A stretch of 64,000 nucleotides of DNA from SZUA-365 sp964635845 (lineage in GTDB: Bacteria > Bacteroidota > Ignavibacteria > SZUA-365): contig CAZWNO010000004.1 in assembly GCA_964635845.1 (NCBI GenBank), positions 1 through 64,000 of the forward strand, in the 5' to 3' direction. The notes under the pieces are model-generated. The model saw only the letters and a list, made by a program, of their open reading frames with translations. It was not told the origin of the DNA and searched no databases. A program made the position numbers and the translations under genes. Shown here piece after piece: positions 62,254 to 64,000 of this stretch (its first letter is position 1; each line of letters opens with the position of its first letter).

Positions 62254-62341
62254 CGTTTCCGGCTTCTTGCGCACTCGTCCGGTGCATTGCGTATCCTCGG
62301 CGAATTGCACATTTTCTCAAGACATCAGGAAAGGATCAACG

Positions 62342-63718
62342 ATGATACCCAAGGAATGGCGAACAGAGCGCGACGCCCTCGGCGAAGTGCGGATTCCCGG
62401 CGATGTCCTCTGGGGCGCGCAGACGCAGCGTGCGGTGGAGAATTTCAGGATCAGCGGGCGTGGTTTTCCCCGCGCATTCATCCTGGCGCTCGCGAGAATC
62501 AAGCTCAACGCCTGCGAGGCGAATGCGGAATTGGCCGTACTGGACCGCGACATTGCAGACGCGATCAAATCCGCCGCGTGGGAAGTGATCAATGGCAGGC
62601 ACGGCGAACAGTTTCCCGTCGACGTGTACCAGACCGGTTCGGGCACCTCGACGAACATGAACATGAACGAGGTGCTCGCGCACAGGGCCACGCAGCTGCT
62701 GCGGGAACAGGGAGAAAACGCGCGCACGGTGCATCCCAACGATCACGTGAATGCGGGACAGTCGAGCAACGACGTCATTCCTACTGCAATGCATCTCGCC
62801 GCGCTCACGAGCATCGACGATATGCTGCTGCCCGCGATGGCGAAGCTGTATGCGGCGCTGCTGGAGAAAACCGATGAGTTCGCGGACGTCGTGAAAGTCG
62901 GACGCACGCATCTGATGGACGCGGCGCCGCTGACGATGGGGCAGGAATTCAGCGGCTACGCCGCTCAGGTCGAGAAGGGGATCCGCCGCATCCGGCAGGC
63001 GCGGGAAGCGCTGCTCGAGCTGCCGCTCGGCGGGACGGCGGTGGGCACGGGATTGAATGCGCATCCGGATTTCGCGAGGCGGGTCATCGCGGCGCTGGCG
63101 ATACAGACGGGGCTGCCGCTCCGGGAGGCGGAAAATCACTTCGAGGCGCAGGCCGCGCGCGACGCCGCGGTCGAGGCATCCGCCTCGCTGAAGACCGTCG
63201 CGGTGAGCCTGATGAAAATCGCGAATGACATTCGATGGATGTCCTCGGGACCGCGCGCCGGTCTCGACGAACTCAGCCTGCCCGCGCTGCAGCCCGGTTC
63301 CTCGATCATGCCGGGGAAAGTCAATCCAGTCATCCCCGAAGCTCTCGCCATGGTCTGCGCACGTGTGATGGGGAACGACGTTACCGTGACGATCGCCGGA
63401 CAGAGCGGCAATTTCGAACTCAACGTCATGATCCCACTCATCACCGTCACGCTGCTCGAGTCCGTCGAGCTGCTGGCGAATGCCGTCGTCGCCTTCGCGA
63501 CACGATGTATCGCGGGCATCGAAGTCCGCCGCGATCAGCTGCGACAGCAGGCTGAACGGAACCTGATGACTGTCACAGCGCTCGTGCCCGCGATCGGTCA
63601 CGAAGCTGCGGTCGCCATCGCCCAGGAGGCCGAGCGCAGCGGACGCGATATACTTGACGTGGCGCGGGAACGAAGCGGTCTCGGCGAGGAAGAACTGGAC
63701 CAGCTTCTGCGAAAATAA
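62342..63718 (+). CDS. fumC: Fumarate hydratase class II
   Basis: A 458-residue fumarase of the aspartase/fumarase superfamily, hydrating fumarate to malate. Signature GSSIMPGKVNPVIPEA near 317-332 with the catalytic Ser; TGSGTSTNMNMNEV near 97-110; NDHVNAGQSSNDVIPT near 130-145; GRTHLMDAAPLTMGQEF near 184-200. The GKVNP form separates it from argininosuccinate lyase. ATG 62342 has AAAGGA seven bases upstream; upstream in-frame codons are non-conserved. It takes fumarate made by ArgH and in the TCA cycle. Confidence 0.95.
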   Translation: MIPKEWRTERDALGEVRIPGDVLWGAQTQRAVENFRISGRGFPRAFILALARIKLNACEANAELAVLDRDIADAIKSAAWEVINGRHGEQFPVDVYQTGSGTSTNMNMNEVLAHRATQLLREQGENARTVHPNDHVNAGQSSNDVIPTAMHLAALTSIDDMLLPAMAKLYAALLEKTDEFADVVKVGRTHLMDAAPLTMGQEFSGYAAQVEKGIRRIRQAREALLELPLGGTAVGTGLNAHPDFARRVIAALAIQTGLPLREAENHFEAQAARDAAVEASASLKTVAVSLMKIANDIRWMSSGPRAGLDELSLPALQPGSSIMPGKVNPVIPEALAMVCARVMGNDVTVTIAGQSGNFELNVMIPLITVTLLESVELLANAVVAFATRCIAGIEVRRDQLRQQAERNLMTVTALVPAIGHEAAVAIAQEAERSGRDILDVARERSGLGEEELDQLLRK

Positions 63719-63841
63719 CCGCGCGGAGGCATGCGGCGGGGGAATGATCGCCGTGCTTCGCGTGTCTCCATGATATCGGCATTTCCATGCCTTTCGCTGA
63801 GCTCGCCTGGAAGCATGTATCTAACGAGAATGGAGGACCGG

Positions 63842-64000
63842 ATGCATTGTCGCTTTCGTCAACTGACTGTCCGCCTCGGTCTTACAGCCTGCCTCGGTTT
63901 CACGGCCTGCCTCGTGTGCGTGACGGGAGGAAGCCTCCGCGCGCAGGGCATGGGATATGCCTGGCTCGATTTCGGAACACGGGATACGATCGTCGTCCGG
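63842..64000 (+). CDS. Start of an exported protein, runs off the window
   Basis: An open frame of 53 codons to the window edge, beginning with ATG 63842 five bases after a perfect GGAGG. The N-terminus is a signal peptide: basic start (MHCRFRQLTVRL), hydrophobic core (LTACLGFTACLVCV) and a cleavage-like GGSLRAQG near 33-40. The core has two TAC-L positions but no clean lipobox at the right place. The mature start reads MGYAWLDFGTRDTIVV; no family can be assigned from this much. Confidence 0.75.
   Translation, partial: MHCRFRQLTVRLGLTACLGFTACLVCVTGGSLRAQGMGYAWLDFGTRDTIVVR

Overview
The window looks like a chromosomal contig from a G+C-rich, Gram-negative bacterium of the Bacteroidota/Chlorobi–Ignavibacteria side of the tree. 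Three things point there. Seven genes encode proteins with an N-terminal signal peptide and a type IX secretion system (T9SS) C-terminal sorting domain, several with the typical 'QNxPNPFNP' start. Bacillithiol synthesis is represented by bshA. The arginine operon uses the acyl-ornithine carbamoyltransferase (argF') known from Bacteroides. Several promoters nevertheless fit the canonical -35/-10 pattern with 17-nt spacing, not the Bacteroides -33/-7 pattern. I see no rRNA, tRNA or CRISPR array.

Layout. 1-5.4 kb: a left-truncated archaeal-type GatE, a pirin and an orphan PAS histidine kinase. 5.4-11.5 kb: two T9SS-exported proteins interleaved with two copies of an Mla-type ABC ATPase gene that are identical over 691 bp. 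11.6-21 kb: a mosaic of a J-domain protein, remnants of a type I restriction/DinD locus, a UvrD-type helicase, an A+T-rich hydrolase, a YdeI-like protein, two beta-propeller lipoproteins and a broken rhuM, separated by dispersed palindromic elements. 21-22.8 kb: yigZ and bshA. 22.8-30.1 kb: an A+T-rich accessory island with two T9SS BNR/YCF48-type proteins, two ISL3-family transposase wrecks and tandem repeats. 30.1-40.6 kb: housekeeping genes (TPR lipoprotein, pyrK-pyrD, ygfZ, an SDR, a LOG-family protein, a SirB1-like protein, a T9SS lectin-fold protein and a DUF116 protein). 40.8-41.3 kb: an RRM RNA-binding protein with a structured 5' leader. 41.4-49.9 kb: a complete eight-gene arginine operon (GNAT-argG-argC-argD-argF'-argB-argE-argH) with an inverted repeat, an arginine-rich leader ORF and a strong hairpin in front. 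50-54.7 kb: a likely metal-handling cluster (secreted DUF2318 protein, Cys-rich Ig-like lipoprotein, outer-membrane barrel fused to a heavy-metal-binding domain, then a TTHB210-like lipoprotein). 54.9-56.6 kb: aceK, isocitrate dehydrogenase kinase/phosphatase. 57.1-62.2 kb: a 1690-residue T9SS surface protein with 87-residue repeats. 62.3-64 kb: fumC and the start of another exported protein.

How it works together. The arginine operon is tightly coupled (4-8 nt overlaps or gaps below 10 nt) and covers every step from acyl-glutamate to arginine if the GNAT acts as acyl-glutamate synthase. pyrK-pyrD form an NAD-linked dihydroorotate dehydrogenase. AceK and FumC touch the TCA cycle/glyoxylate branch point. 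The T9SS cargo genes imply a T9SS elsewhere in the genome; the TPR lipoprotein at 30.1 kb could be one of its parts.

The most striking non-coding feature is repeat load. A family of palindromic elements with consensus ends GTCAT.CCG.G and CGTATCGAGG occurs at six or more sites and cuts rhuM. Short tandem repeats of 8-22 bp sit again and again at gene boundaries or protein termini.
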